From: Bacteroidota bacterium
GTDB lineage: Bacteria > Bacteroidota > Bacteroidia > Chitinophagales > Chitinophagaceae
DNA length: 12,695 nt
Reading direction: 5' to 3'
Assembly (NCBI GenBank): GCA_028876035.1
Contig: JAGWTK010000079.1
Location: forward strand, 1-12,695
The position numbers and the translations under genes are program-made. Below are positions 1 to 7,882 of the stretch, piece after piece (position 1 is the first letter of the stretch; each line of letters starts with the position of its first letter). The notes beneath the pieces were generated by a model. The model was not told the DNA's origin. It ran no database searches and saw nothing but the letters and a program-made list of their open reading frames with translations.

Positions 1-11
1 TAAGATATTGA

Positions 12-194
12 GATTTAAGATATGCTTCACGTGCAAGTCGTTCAGTTTATTCATGCCCAAATCTTTCTAAGGCCCTCGATCAAATAATTATTCCAAATGC
101 AGAAGGAGTAAAAGATGGAAAGACCGGCCAACAGCACGAATACATACGTGAACTCAACGAGTTGTTGGCGACTATCGTCAGGAAATTACTATAG
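12..194 (+). pseudogene. Start-less reading-frame remnant, unrecognised
   Basis: The frame is open from just after a TGA at 9-11 to a TAG at 192-194, about 60 codons. It has no ATG or GTG, and its first TTG comes only at 162, so it cannot be an intact gene. The decoded C-terminal part looks protein-like: a mixed stretch with LDQIIIPNAEGVKDG, then an amphipathic helix ending LLATIVRKLL. This suggests the 3' end of a gene that has lost its beginning, or a chance open frame. I do not recognise the family. It converges on manC across about 150 bases of apparently non-coding DNA. Confidence 0.25.
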
Positions 195-342
195 CGTGCA
201 AATCATACAGATGATCCAGGCAAGTTGGCGTTAAAGCCAGGTCTGTGGTCAAGTTCTGCCTTCAGGGAGAGCAAGAAAGGGCAAGAACTTGCGATAGCAA
301 GAACCTATATCTTACATCACCAAATCTTACATCTTATATTAC
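195..342. other. Non-coding spacer with short repeats
   Basis: No gene is visible. Positions 250-260 and 280-291 form an imperfect inverted repeat (CAAGTTCTGCC against GGCAAGAACTTG, one base bulged). ATCTTA occurs three times at 309-314, 324-329 and 331-336, the reverse complement of the TAAGAT words at 1-6 and 16-21. There is no convincing terminator with a U-tract for manC, which ends at 343. Confidence 0.4.
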
Positions 343-1425
343 CTAGAGGTATTTATCGCCTTTTCTCCGCTTCACCTCCGCCACATAATCTTTGATCTGC
401 TGTTCCTTGTCTTTCTTACAGATCATGAGTACGTCGTCGGTATCGACAACGATGAAATCTTCGAGGCCTTGTAGCAGGACCAGTTTGTTTTTGGGGACGT
501 GTACCATGCATTTTACGGCGTCGATGACCATTACATTGTCGCCGCCGACTGCATTGTGGAAATAGTCTTTTTCGATGTTTTCGTAGGCGCTGTTCCAGGT
601 ACCGAGATCGCTCCAGCCGAAACTGGAGGGGATCAGGTACACATTGGAAGCTTTTTCCATGATGCCTACGTCGATCGAAATATTGGTACAGAGTGGATAT
701 ATCTCTTTCAATGCATTTGCTTCTTCGGGACCATTGAGCTTATCGGCCTGTGCCATGAACAATTCGTACATGTCGGGCAGGAATTTTTCAAATGCGGCCA
801 GGATATTTTTCACCTGCCATACGAAGATGCCTGCATTCCAGAGAAACTCACCGCTGGCCAGAAAAGTCTTGGCCAAATCGAGGTTGGGTTTTTCGGTAAA
901 GGTCTTCACCTTGTACACGTCCTTGCTCACCGGCATAGGCTCAAACTGGATATAACCATAACCCGTGTTGGGATAGGTAGGTTTTATACCCAGGGTGATA
1001 AACGCATTCAGGTTGTTCACGAAATCCAATGCTTCCCCACAAACGCGTTCAAATTCTTTGTTATCGAGAATGGAATGATCCGATGGTGCAACAATCAACG
1101 AAGCTTTGGGATCTTTCTGGAATAATTTAGCAGAGATATAGGCGATACAGGGTGCGGTATTCTTGCGGGAAGGTTCACCCAGTATATTTTCTTTTTTGAT
1201 GCGGGGTAGCTGCTGTTCTACGATTTGCATGTATTCCTGGGAAGTCACCACAAAAATGTTTTCTTCCGGAATAAAGGAGGAGAAGCGATCGTAGGTCGAT
1301 TGGATCAGTGTTTTCCCGGTATTGAGGATATCCAGGAATTGCTTGGGGTAGCCGGTTCGGCTCATGGGCCAGAAACGGCTGCCAATGCCACCTGCCATAA
1401 TAGCTACATAGTAATGCTGGTTCAT
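343..1425 (-). CDS. manC: Mannose-1-phosphate guanylyltransferase (GDP-mannose pyrophosphorylase)
   Basis: The enzyme makes GDP-mannose from mannose-1-phosphate and GTP in the cytoplasm, supplying mannose and fucose-type sugars for surface polysaccharide. The 360-residue protein opens with the nucleotidyltransferase signature AGGIGSRFWP (residues 11-20) followed by YPKQF (26-30). Further family blocks are APSDH (113-117), NTGYGYI (153-159), FTEKP (176-180), WNAGIF (196-201), IDVGIMEK (251-258) and GWSDLGTW (270-277). The C-terminal FIVVDTDDVLMICKK (324-338) is typical of the short, single-domain ManC form; the fused phosphomannose isomerase domain of longer homologues is absent. The ATG at 1425 sits directly before the start of the Rossmann-like domain. 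A promoter lies about 40 bases upstream, so the gene can be expressed apart from the peptidase gene before it. Function assignment is by motif and is strong. Confidence 0.93.
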   Translation of the reverse strand: MNQHYYVAIMAGGIGSRFWPMSRTGYPKQFLDILNTGKTLIQSTYDRFSSFIPEENIFVVTSQEYMQIVEQQLPRIKKENILGEPSRKNTAPCIAYISAKLFQKDPKASLIVAPSDHSILDNKEFERVCGEALDFVNNLNAFITLGIKPTYPNTGYGYIQFEPMPVSKDVYKVKTFTEKPNLDLAKTFLASGEFLWNAGIFVWQVKNILAAFEKFLPDMYELFMAQADKLNGPEEANALKEIYPLCTNISIDVGIMEKASNVYLIPSSFGWSDLGTWNSAYENIEKDYFHNAVGGDNVMVIDAVKCMVHVPKNKLVLLQGLEDFIVVDTDDVLMICKKDKEQQIKDYVAEVKRRKGDKYL

Positions 1426-1463
1426 AAGACGGTAATAGTTACTGTAAACGGGTGATCAAGGCG

Positions 1464-1495
1464 CAAAAGTATTGAAAGGCGCAGGCATCCTCAAA
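1464..1495 (-). promoter_or_regulatory. Bacteroidota-type promoter of manC
   Basis: On the minus strand TTTG (1495-1492) is followed after 20 bases by TACTTTTG (1471-1464), matching the Bacteroidota -33/-7 pattern TTTG...TAnnTTTG with the expected 19-21 base spacing. Transcription would start near 1458, giving a leader of about 30 bases. It lies between the peptidase stop codon (1501) and the manC start. Confidence 0.7.
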
Positions 1496-1500
1496 TTAAA

Positions 1501-3000
1501 TTAACGATCTGCTTTTACCAGGTTGTTGACGATAAAGCTCATTTGCGGATCCTGGTTCTCGATGATATCGTGGATGGTATTGCTGATGGTATAGTCTGGC
1601 TCTACACCATAGCGGTTGAATTGCGGATGATGGAGGAAATGCTGTACCTGCACGGCAGAAAACTCCAGTTGCATACCCGTATTCGGCAGTTTGTACAAGA
1701 GACGGGTAAAGCCATTGTGTGCATTGTAACCACCGCCTGTTTGCTCGCCTACGATGATACCGCGCTTACTGTCTTTGATCATCGCCACAAAATTAGAAGC
1801 GGCTGATACCACATTGCTGTTGGTGATCACAAACAGGTTTCCGGTAAACGCCATGGGATGCGGACGCCGCAGGTCGTTTTCTGTTTCGTTGAGCGCAAAC
1901 GTTCCATCTCCCAGCGGGTGAAATTCGGTCTTGAGCATCGAATCAAGATAGGGCCGCTCATTCAAAGCATAGGCAGGTTCGAGGTATTGCTGGTAAGGCG
2001 TCTTTCTGAAACGCACTTTAGCAGAATCTACTTCCCGGAATGGTTGTTTGCTCAGAAACCTGAGCAGGAGAAAAATATTTTCGTACTCTCCACCTTCGTT
2101 GTTCCGGCAATCGATCACGAGGTTATTGATGCCGTTTTCGTTCTTCAGCAGCGTGAAGGCATTCAACAGGAAATTTTTATACGCAGAAAATGTTGTGGCC
2201 GTACTAAAAGCAAATGACCGCAACGTGAGTACCGCGGTATGCAACGAGTCGATGATTTCGAAATCGTAGCCCACTTCATCCGAATAGTTATAGTACACAT
2301 TCGTGTTATATTCATCCGTATACTTCTCCAGCGTCACCGGCTCAAGCGCTACCATTTCCCGCGTGGTTGAACCGGGCGCTACGTATTCAATCCGGAATAC
2401 GCCGGCCGGACCATAGGCCATAAAATAATCGTAGGAAAAATGCTGGGCGGCCTGCGAAAGATTATAATTCTTATTGCGGCCATCGGGCACATTGTAATCG
2501 TACATGCGTTCCATGATCTGCGCTGCCGGATTGCCATTGATGCTGATGATGTGCGAACCAACTGGTATCTCCGATATATCGGAATTGATGTAGAAGCCGC
2601 CATCTACATACACCACGGGCAGGGGAAAAAAATTCGGCCGGTGCAACAAAGTATCGTAAAGTATCTTGGGAAGGTAGAGATTGGTATGACTGCATCCGAT
2701 CTTATTGACTATAAAGGCCAGCTTCTGGTGAAAGGAACGGATATCAGCATCATCCTTCAAACCAGCATAGATGCTGTCGAAGTCGTGGTTCAGTTCATTC
2801 TTATCGGCATAACTGTACAGGGCAGGGTGTGCTTTTTCCAACACTTCGCGGAAAACCTGGAAATCCTGTTGGAGTTGGTTCGGTGCGTACCGTTGGGAGA
2901 GCACATCGGTATCCTTCGGGAAGAAATAACATCCCGCGGCTATTGCGATCGCCAGTATCGATATGGTCCAAAAAATACGCTGCTTCATGTGTTGCTTCAT
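1501..3000 (-). CDS. S41-family peptidase, probable lipoprotein
   Basis: A 499-residue protein with a hydrophobic N-terminal signal (about 9-22) ending in an AAGC lipobox, so Cys24 is probably lipidated and the enzyme anchored in the cell envelope. An N-terminal helical domain (about 38-110) includes the SH pair at 104-105. A PDZ-like segment with GSHIISINGNPA (148-159) follows. The S41 core then starts around 240, with VIDCRNNEGGEYEN (295-308) and SNVVSAASNF (395-404). Ser399 is the likely nucleophile. The next conserved block reads GEQTGGG (418-424), without the lysine that CtpA/Prc proteases use as base. A tricorn-like arrangement with His105 and an acidic residue is therefore more likely (inference). 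Two ATGs, at 3000 and 2988, are possible starts; both keep the signal. The substrate is unknown. It lies 93 bases after kdsD on the same strand. Confidence 0.8.
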   Translation of the reverse strand: MKQHMKQRIFWTISILAIAIAAGCYFFPKDTDVLSQRYAPNQLQQDFQVFREVLEKAHPALYSYADKNELNHDFDSIYAGLKDDADIRSFHQKLAFIVNKIGCSHTNLYLPKILYDTLLHRPNFFPLPVVYVDGGFYINSDISEIPVGSHIISINGNPAAQIMERMYDYNVPDGRNKNYNLSQAAQHFSYDYFMAYGPAGVFRIEYVAPGSTTREMVALEPVTLEKYTDEYNTNVYYNYSDEVGYDFEIIDSLHTAVLTLRSFAFSTATTFSAYKNFLLNAFTLLKNENGINNLVIDCRNNEGGEYENIFLLLRFLSKQPFREVDSAKVRFRKTPYQQYLEPAYALNERPYLDSMLKTEFHPLGDGTFALNETENDLRRPHPMAFTGNLFVITNSNVVSAASNFVAMIKDSKRGIIVGEQTGGGYNAHNGFTRLLYKLPNTGMQLEFSAVQVQHFLHHPQFNRYGVEPDYTISNTIHDIIENQDPQMSFIVNNLVKADR

Positions 3001-3093
3001 TGGCCCCGACTTGTCACTAACGGAGGGCCGGGCGGAATATTTTCCCGCTCCTGTTAAGGTCTTCCTGTAAACAGTATGTTTTGGATAAATGGG

Positions 3094-4059
3094 TTAGAGC
3101 AAGCCTTCGCGGACGAGGTCGTGCAGATGGAGCACGCCGAGGTATTGTTGCCCGCTGGCGACTACCAGTTGGGTGATGTCAAAGATACGCAAAACATTGA
3201 GGGCTTCGGTCGCCAGCGCGCCGGGTTCAATGGTTTTGGGTGCTAAAGTCATGATATCTTTTGCCTGGATACCGTCGAGTGATTCGCTTTTCTCCAGCAT
3301 ACGGCGGAGATCGCCATCCGTGATCACGCCGAGTATATGATCATTTTCATCGATTACTACCGTCATGCCCAGGCGACTCCCGGAAATGGATACAATCGTT
3401 TCGCGAAGATTGGCCTGCGGCGATACCTTCGGCCTTTCGTTTTGGGTATATAGATCCGATACCTTGAGGTAAAGTTTCTTGCCGAGTTGTCCGCCCGGGT
3501 GAAATCTGGCAAAATCCTCGCCGCTGAAGCCACGGAGCTCCATCAGGCAAACAGCGAGCGCATCGCCCAATACCAGCTGGGCTGTAGTGCTGGTGGTAGG
3601 CGCGAGGTTATTCGGACAAGCTTCAGCTGATACGGTCGCATCGAGTACGAGATCGGATTGCTGGGCCAGGTAAGATTGGAGATTGCCCACGAGGGCAATC
3701 AATGGATTGCCAAAGCTTTTCACGAGGGGCACCAGGGCTTTTATCTCCGGACTGTTGCCGCTTTTGCTGATGACCATCACCACATCAGACGATTGAATCA
3801 TGCCCAAATCGCCATGAATCGCATCAGCGGCATGCATGTACACGGCAGGCGTGCCGGTTGAGTTGAAGGTTGCCACCATTTTCTGGGCGATGATCGCGCT
3901 CTTGCCTACGCCGCTGATCACCAGGCGGCCTTTGCAATCGAACAGCAGTTCCACCGCTTTGGCAAAATCGGCAGTAAGTAGTTCCCGCAACCGATCAATC
4001 GCCCCGGCTTCCAGAACAATCGTTCGTTTTGCAGCGTCTAAAATGGCTTGTTCGTTCAT
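3094..4059 (-). CDS. kdsD: Arabinose-5-phosphate isomerase (KpsF/GutQ family)
   Basis: This 321-residue protein has the standard KpsF/GutQ layout: an N-terminal SIS sugar-isomerase domain (about 35-165) and two CBS domains (about 205-258 and 265-321). SIS features are GVGKS (50-54), the segment around HGDLG (82-86), SKSGNSPE (98-105) and SAEACPNNLAPTTST (144-158). The conserved FHPGGQLGK (186-194) includes His187, which matches the catalytic histidine region of E. coli KdsD. Family knowledge gives interconversion of ribulose-5-phosphate and arabinose-5-phosphate, the first step towards Kdo for lipopolysaccharide. The length is close to the usual 320-330. A TAACTTTG promoter box lies only 10 bases before the ATG, so the mRNA leader would be almost absent. 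GutQ-like roles in other sugar pathways cannot be excluded by sequence alone. Confidence 0.9.
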   Translation of the reverse strand: MNEQAILDAAKRTIVLEAGAIDRLRELLTADFAKAVELLFDCKGRLVISGVGKSAIIAQKMVATFNSTGTPAVYMHAADAIHGDLGMIQSSDVVMVISKSGNSPEIKALVPLVKSFGNPLIALVGNLQSYLAQQSDLVLDATVSAEACPNNLAPTTSTTAQLVLGDALAVCLMELRGFSGEDFARFHPGGQLGKKLYLKVSDLYTQNERPKVSPQANLRETIVSISGSRLGMTVVIDENDHILGVITDGDLRRMLEKSESLDGIQAKDIMTLAPKTIEPGALATEALNVLRIFDITQLVVASGQQYLGVLHLHDLVREGLL

Positions 4060-4069
4060 TTTCAGCGGC

Positions 4070-4077
4070 CAAAGTTA
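4070..4077 (-). promoter_or_regulatory. -7 element of the kdsD promoter
   Basis: The minus strand reads TAACTTTG, an exact TAnnTTTG match. The kdsD ATG (4059) begins 10 bases downstream, so a transcript starting 5-7 bases after the box would have a leader of only a few bases. No exact TTTG at -33 is visible at the usual spacing. Confidence 0.5.
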
Positions 4078-4170
4078 GCAGATTCAAAGCATCTGTCTGA
4101 AATGGTATTTTTTAGCCGGAAACAGCGGTGGGTTTAACAAAAAAACGACCGTTTTACCACCTGTTTTGTT

Positions 4171-4178
4171 TAACTTCG
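4171..4178 (+). promoter_or_regulatory. Possible -7 element of the recQ promoter
   Basis: TAACTTCG differs from TAnnTTTG at one base and lies in the divergent kdsD-recQ spacer. It would give a recQ leader of about 125 bases. The -33 position has only a T-run (4152-4155). No better match is seen closer to the start. Just before the recQ ATG the leader is A-rich (AGAAAAGAAAA), typical of this phylum. Confidence 0.3.
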
Positions 4179-4309
4179 CCAACCCAAAAAAAACGGGGAA
4201 ATCCGCATCCCGACTGCCTTCCGGGCCATTGCAGGGAGAGATTTTAATCGCGGAGGACACCTGTTTATGTTGTATCTTATAACCCTGTGAGAAAAGAAAA
4301 TTAACGCGC

Positions 4310-6607
4310 ATGGCAAAAAGTTCTTCCAAACCCAATACGACCGCAAAAGCTGCTGTAAAAAAGCCTGCTTCCAAATCTGCCAAACCAGCTGCAGCCAAAG
4401 CCAAAACAACGAAAGGCCAACCCGACCTGCTGGCAGCATTGCAGGAACATTTTGGTCTCGATTCTTTTCGCGGCCAACAGGAAGAAATTATCCAATCTGT
4501 TTTATCTGGTACCGATACCTTCGTTATCATGCCTACCGGTGGTGGCAAGAGTCTTTGCTACCAGCTTCCGGCCATGATATCGGCGGGCGTGGCCATCATT
4601 GTATCGCCGCTGATTGCGCTGATGAAAAACCAGGTAGACCTGGTGCGCAGCTACAGCAGTAAAGATGAGGTCGCCCACTTTCTCAATTCGACGCTTAATA
4701 AAAAGGAAATAAAAGAGGTTCACGACGACCTGCTCAGCGGTAAGACCAAGATGCTCTATGTAGCGCCGGAGACACTTACCAAAGAAGATAACCGCGCTTT
4801 CTTTGCCGACCTGGCCATTTCTTTTTTTGCGGTAGATGAGGCCCACTGTATTTCCGAGTGGGGACATGATTTCCGTCCGGAATACCGCCGCCTCCGCGAG
4901 ATGATGGAGCAGATCAATCCCGATGTACCCGTCATCGCCCTAACGGCCACGGCTACCCCAAAAGTGCAGAGCGATATTGTGAAGAACCTCGATCTGCGCA
5001 AACCGAAAATATTCATCTCGTCATTTAACCGCGCCAACCTCTACTACGAGGTATTGCCAAAGATTAAGAAAGAAGATACCCTGCGCAGCATTGTAAAGTT
5101 CATCGTGCAGAATAAGGGCAAGAGCGGGATCATTTACACGCTCAACCGCAAGACTACCGAAGAGCTGGCAGAATTGCTACAACAGAATGGCATCAAAGCA
5201 GGCGCTTATCATGCCGGGCTCGACAGCAAACTGCGGGCGCAACGGCAGGACCAGTTCCTGAACGAAGACATGCAGGTGATTGTGGCTACGATTGCCTTTG
5301 GTATGGGCATTGATAAACCCGATATCCGTTTTGTGATCCACTTTAACATTCCCAAGTCGATCGAAAACTATTACCAGGAAACTGGTCGTGCCGGTCGGGA
5401 TGGCTTAGAAGGAAAGTGTATTCTCTATTATTCGCATAAAGACGTGAGCAAACTCGAGCACCTGATGCGCGACAAGCCACTGAGTGAACGCGAAGTGGGC
5501 GCACAGCTCATCAATGAAACCGTGGCTTTTGCCGAGAGCGGTGTATGCCGACGTAAAACTTTGATGAGTTATTTCGGGGAGAGCTATACAGTAGAAAATT
5601 GCGGCAGTTGCGATAACTGTCTGCACCCGAAAGAACGCGTAGAGGCCAAGGAAGACGCGGTGAAAGTGCTGAAGGTGGTAAAAGTGCTGGACGAGCGTTT
5701 TGCCACCGACTATACCGTGAATATTATTTCCGGCAAGCTGACCCCGCAGATACAGATGTTCCGTCACGACGGACTGGCCGAATTTGCCATTGGCAATGAC
5801 CAGCCCGCGCATTACTGGAATTCATTGATCAGGCAGATGTTGTTAGAGAATTTGCTGAGCAAAGATATCGTTGACTACGGCGTATTAAAGATAACCAAGC
5901 AGGGAGAAGCCTTCGCGAAGAAACCCAAGAGCTTCCCGATTGTGCTCAATAACCTTTTTGAGGATGCGAATGCCGATGATGAAGAGAGCGAAAGCAATAA
6001 CGAAACAGCTGCTACGGATGAAAAATTATTTGAGCAACTGAAAGAGCTGCGGCAGAAAGAAGCCAAGAAAAAAGGACTGCCTCCCTTTGTGATCTTCCTC
6101 GAAACCTCCTTGCAGGATATGGCCACACTGTATCCCACCACAGTGCAGGAACTGGAAAAATGCCAGGGAGTCAGCAGGGGTAAGGCATTGCGTTATGGTA
6201 AACCCTTCGTAGAACTGGTGGCCAAATACGTTGCCGAGAACGATGTGCAGAAGCCCGATGATTTTGTGATGAAAACAGTGGCCAACAAGAGCAGCAACAA
6301 AGTATTCATCATTCAGCAGGTCGATAAAAAAATGCCGCTGGAAGTCATCGCCAAAAACAAAGACTGGCGCATGGATGCCCTGATGGAAGAAATGGAAACC
6401 ATTGCGGCCAGTGGCACCAAACTCAACCTCGACTACGCCATTGACGATATGCTCGACCAATACGAGCAGGAAGAAATCATTGATTATTTCAAAGGCTGCG
6501 AAACGTCTTCGTTACAGGTTGCCCAACAAGAATTGAATGAAGGGAATTATAGTTGGGAGCAGCTGAAAATTATGAGGATTAAATTTCTTAGTGAATACGG
6601 GAATTAA
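4310..6607 (+). CDS. recQ: ATP-dependent DNA helicase RecQ
   Basis: A 3'-5' SF2 DNA helicase for recombination and fork repair. After a Lys/Ala/Ser-rich tail (1-36) come FRGQQ (53-57), Walker A MPTGGGKS (74-81), DEAH (176-179), ALTATATP (210-217), FGMGIDKP (330-337) and the motif VI QETGRAGRDG (356-365). The zinc-binding cysteines are at 413, 431, 434 and 437, followed by the RQC winged helix (about 445-545). A Glu/Asp/Asn-rich linker (about 550-572) leads to an HRDC domain (about 573-641). The final 110 residues form a helical domain resembling the HTH_40-type extension seen on other RecQ proteins. At 765 residues it is much longer than E. coli RecQ (about 610), explained by both tails and the C-terminal domain. 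It is transcribed away from kdsD and appears to stand alone. Confidence 0.96.
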   Translation: MAKSSSKPNTTAKAAVKKPASKSAKPAAAKAKTTKGQPDLLAALQEHFGLDSFRGQQEEIIQSVLSGTDTFVIMPTGGGKSLCYQLPAMISAGVAIIVSPLIALMKNQVDLVRSYSSKDEVAHFLNSTLNKKEIKEVHDDLLSGKTKMLYVAPETLTKEDNRAFFADLAISFFAVDEAHCISEWGHDFRPEYRRLREMMEQINPDVPVIALTATATPKVQSDIVKNLDLRKPKIFISSFNRANLYYEVLPKIKKEDTLRSIVKFIVQNKGKSGIIYTLNRKTTEELAELLQQNGIKAGAYHAGLDSKLRAQRQDQFLNEDMQVIVATIAFGMGIDKPDIRFVIHFNIPKSIENYYQETGRAGRDGLEGKCILYYSHKDVSKLEHLMRDKPLSEREVGAQLINETVAFAESGVCRRKTLMSYFGESYTVENCGSCDNCLHPKERVEAKEDAVKVLKVVKVLDERFATDYTVNIISGKLTPQIQMFRHDGLAEFAIGNDQPAHYWNSLIRQMLLENLLSKDIVDYGVLKITKQGEAFAKKPKSFPIVLNNLFEDANADDEESESNNETAATDEKLFEQLKELRQKEAKKKGLPPFVIFLETSLQDMATLYPTTVQELEKCQGVSRGKALRYGKPFVELVAKYVAENDVQKPDDFVMKTVANKSSNKVFIIQQVDKKMPLEVIAKNKDWRMDALMEEMETIAASGTKLNLDYAIDDMLDQYEQEEIIDYFKGCETSSLQVAQQELNEGNYSWEQLKIMRIKFLSEYGN

Positions 6608-6645
6608 TGTGACAAATGTGCTGATGTGATAAATGTGATAAATTC
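6607..6645 (+). repeat. Irregular ATGTG tandem repeat after recQ
   Basis: ATGTG occurs four times at 6607, 6616, 6624 and 6633, with the last two units reading ATGTGATAA. The repeat begins at the final base of the recQ stop codon. It encodes nothing obvious. Confidence 0.5.
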
Positions 6646-6735
6646 CATCCGGCGGCAGCATTCAATTCTAAGCAATCTCTCAATCGGCAGTCTGCGCGAG
6701 CGTCTGAGGTGTCATGGCTGCTGTCTCTTTCCGTC

Positions 6736-6755
6736 ATTCCCGCGCAGGCGGGAAT
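6736..6755. repeat. Palindromic ATTCCC-N8-GGGAAT hairpin, REP-like
   Basis: ATTCCCGC (6736-6743) and GCGGGAAT (6748-6755) form a perfect 8-bp stem with a GCAG loop. The pattern matches the ATTCCC-N8-GGGAAT short repeat known as dRS3 in Neisseria and similar dispersed elements elsewhere. It is followed by TCTTTT, so it could also end the recQ transcript. The rest of the 6608-6903 spacer shows no gene. Confidence 0.65.
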
Positions 6756-6840
6756 CTTTTCGTGCTTATATTCCCGGGCGTTACAATTGCCCATCGTATG
6801 GACCATAGAATTATCAAATTTTAATCTCCCGATGAATTTT

Positions 6841-6848
6841 TATTTTTG
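6841..6848 (+). promoter_or_regulatory. -7 element upstream of the cyclase-family gene
   Basis: TATTTTTG is an exact TAnnTTTG match 56 bases before the ATG at 6904, giving a leader of about 50 bases. The -33 position shows only a T-run (6819-6822), so the promoter is plausible but incomplete. Confidence 0.45.
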
Positions 6849-6903
6849 AACCTGTTGCGTACTAATTTGATGGATTAGCATTCCTAGCTTCAATCATTCC
6901 ACT

Positions 6904-7722
6904 ATGCAGCGAACTTTTTTACTGCTATTAATTGTAGCAGCATCCTGTAAGCAATCTGGGCCCGCGGCAGGGCCAGCATCCTCAACAGCATTTCCAGGCA
7001 ACATCCGCTGGATCGATCTCAGTTATACCTTCGACAGCACCACTCTGTACTGGCCGAACAATACAAAACCTTATGTGCACAGTACCGATGCAGCAGGGGT
7101 AACGGCGAAAGGTTACTACTATTCATCGTATACGCTCTGCACACCCGAGCATGGCGGTACGCACTTGGATGCGCCGATTCATTTTGCAGAGAAGCATTTA
7201 TCTGTCGACCAGATTCCCTTGCAAAGTCTGACCGGCAATGCCATCGTAGTGGACATCTCCGGTTATGCCCTGTCCAATCATGATTACCTTTTATCCATTG
7301 AAGACTTGAAGCGCTGGGAGCAGGACAATGGCCGCATTTCAGATAGTACGATTGTTTTGGTGCGTACTGGGTTCGGACAGTTTTATCCCAACCGCGAACG
7401 GTATTTCGGTACGAGTAAAACAGGTACGGCAGCATTAACAGAAATGCATTTCCCGGGCATCGATCCATTGGCTGCAGAATGGCTGGTGAAAGAGCGGAAA
7501 GTAAAGGCAGTGGGATTGGATACGCCCAGTCTTGACTTTGGACAGTCGGCCGATTTCAAAACCCACCAGGTTTTGATGGGTGCCAATGTGCCCGGCTTTG
7601 AGAACCTGGCCAACCTGGATCAGTTGCCGGCGGTGGGTAGTTATGTGGTGGCTTTGCCGATGAAAATTGGCGGTGGTAGTGGTGGGCCGCTGCGGATTAT
7701 TGCGGCGATACCCGCTTATTGA
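6904..7722 (+). CDS. Cyclase-family (kynurenine formamidase-like) lipoprotein
   Basis: A 272-residue member of the metal-dependent cyclase family that includes bacterial kynurenine formamidase. The family motif HGGTHLDAPIHF (83-94) provides the metal-binding His and Asp residues. Later family blocks are VLVRTG (151-156), GLDTPSLDFG (204-213), a conserved-looking His221 and GFENLANL (231-238). A hydrophobic N-terminus (4-12) ends in an AASC lipobox, so Cys15 is probably lipidated. The enzyme would then act in the periplasm or outer envelope, not the cytoplasm where a tryptophan-catabolic formamidase would be expected. No tryptophan-pathway neighbour is present, so the substrate is open; hydrolysis of a small amide or ester is the family-level inference. 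The first ATG gives the complete signal peptide. It appears to be a single-gene unit between recQ and the tRNA. Confidence 0.82.
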   Translation: MQRTFLLLLIVAASCKQSGPAAGPASSTAFPGNIRWIDLSYTFDSTTLYWPNNTKPYVHSTDAAGVTAKGYYYSSYTLCTPEHGGTHLDAPIHFAEKHLSVDQIPLQSLTGNAIVVDISGYALSNHDYLLSIEDLKRWEQDNGRISDSTIVLVRTGFGQFYPNRERYFGTSKTGTAALTEMHFPGIDPLAAEWLVKERKVKAVGLDTPSLDFGQSADFKTHQVLMGANVPGFENLANLDQLPAVGSYVVALPMKIGGGSGGPLRIIAAIPAY

Positions 7723-7782
7723 TGCTGCAGCCTATCAGTCAACGCATTCGCCGCTTAATTTTCTAAAAATAAAGCCTTTTGC

Positions 7783-7814
7783 TTGCCTGTTTTTGCTGAA
7801 AAAGCCTATTTTTG
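7783..7814 (+). promoter_or_regulatory. Probable promoter of the tRNA-Phe transcript
   Basis: TTG (7783-7785) is followed after 21 bases by TATTTTTG (7807-7814), an exact -7 match. Transcription would start near 7820, about 110 bases before the mature tRNA, and would include the partial tRNA copy at 7883-7924. Confidence 0.4.
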
Positions 7815-7882
7815 CTGCCCGCTCGTGAAAAAGTCGTGGATGCTAATGTATCCCGGAAATAAGAAAAGAGGATGAATGGATC

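Noticed and set aside
499..1125. 208-codon plus-strand frame inside manC
   Set aside because: It is antisense to a strongly supported gene and has no recognisable domain.
3032..3048. Weak hairpin between kdsD and the S41 gene as a terminator
   Set aside because: Six pairs including a G-T wobble and no U tract on the minus strand; not enough to call a terminator.
2440..3057. 205-codon plus-strand frame inside the S41 peptidase gene
   Set aside because: Antisense shadow of a well-supported coding sequence.
4084..4548. Long minus-strand open frame over the kdsD-recQ spacer and the recQ start
   Set aside because: Most of it mirrors the Lys/Ala-rich N-terminus of recQ, and it would cross the divergent promoter region; no family features.
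6588..6808. Open frames over the 6736-6755 palindrome on both strands (containing IPACAGMT and FPRRRES)
   Set aside because: These peptides are the usual translation of the ATTCCCGC...GCGGGAAT repeat and have no independent gene evidence.
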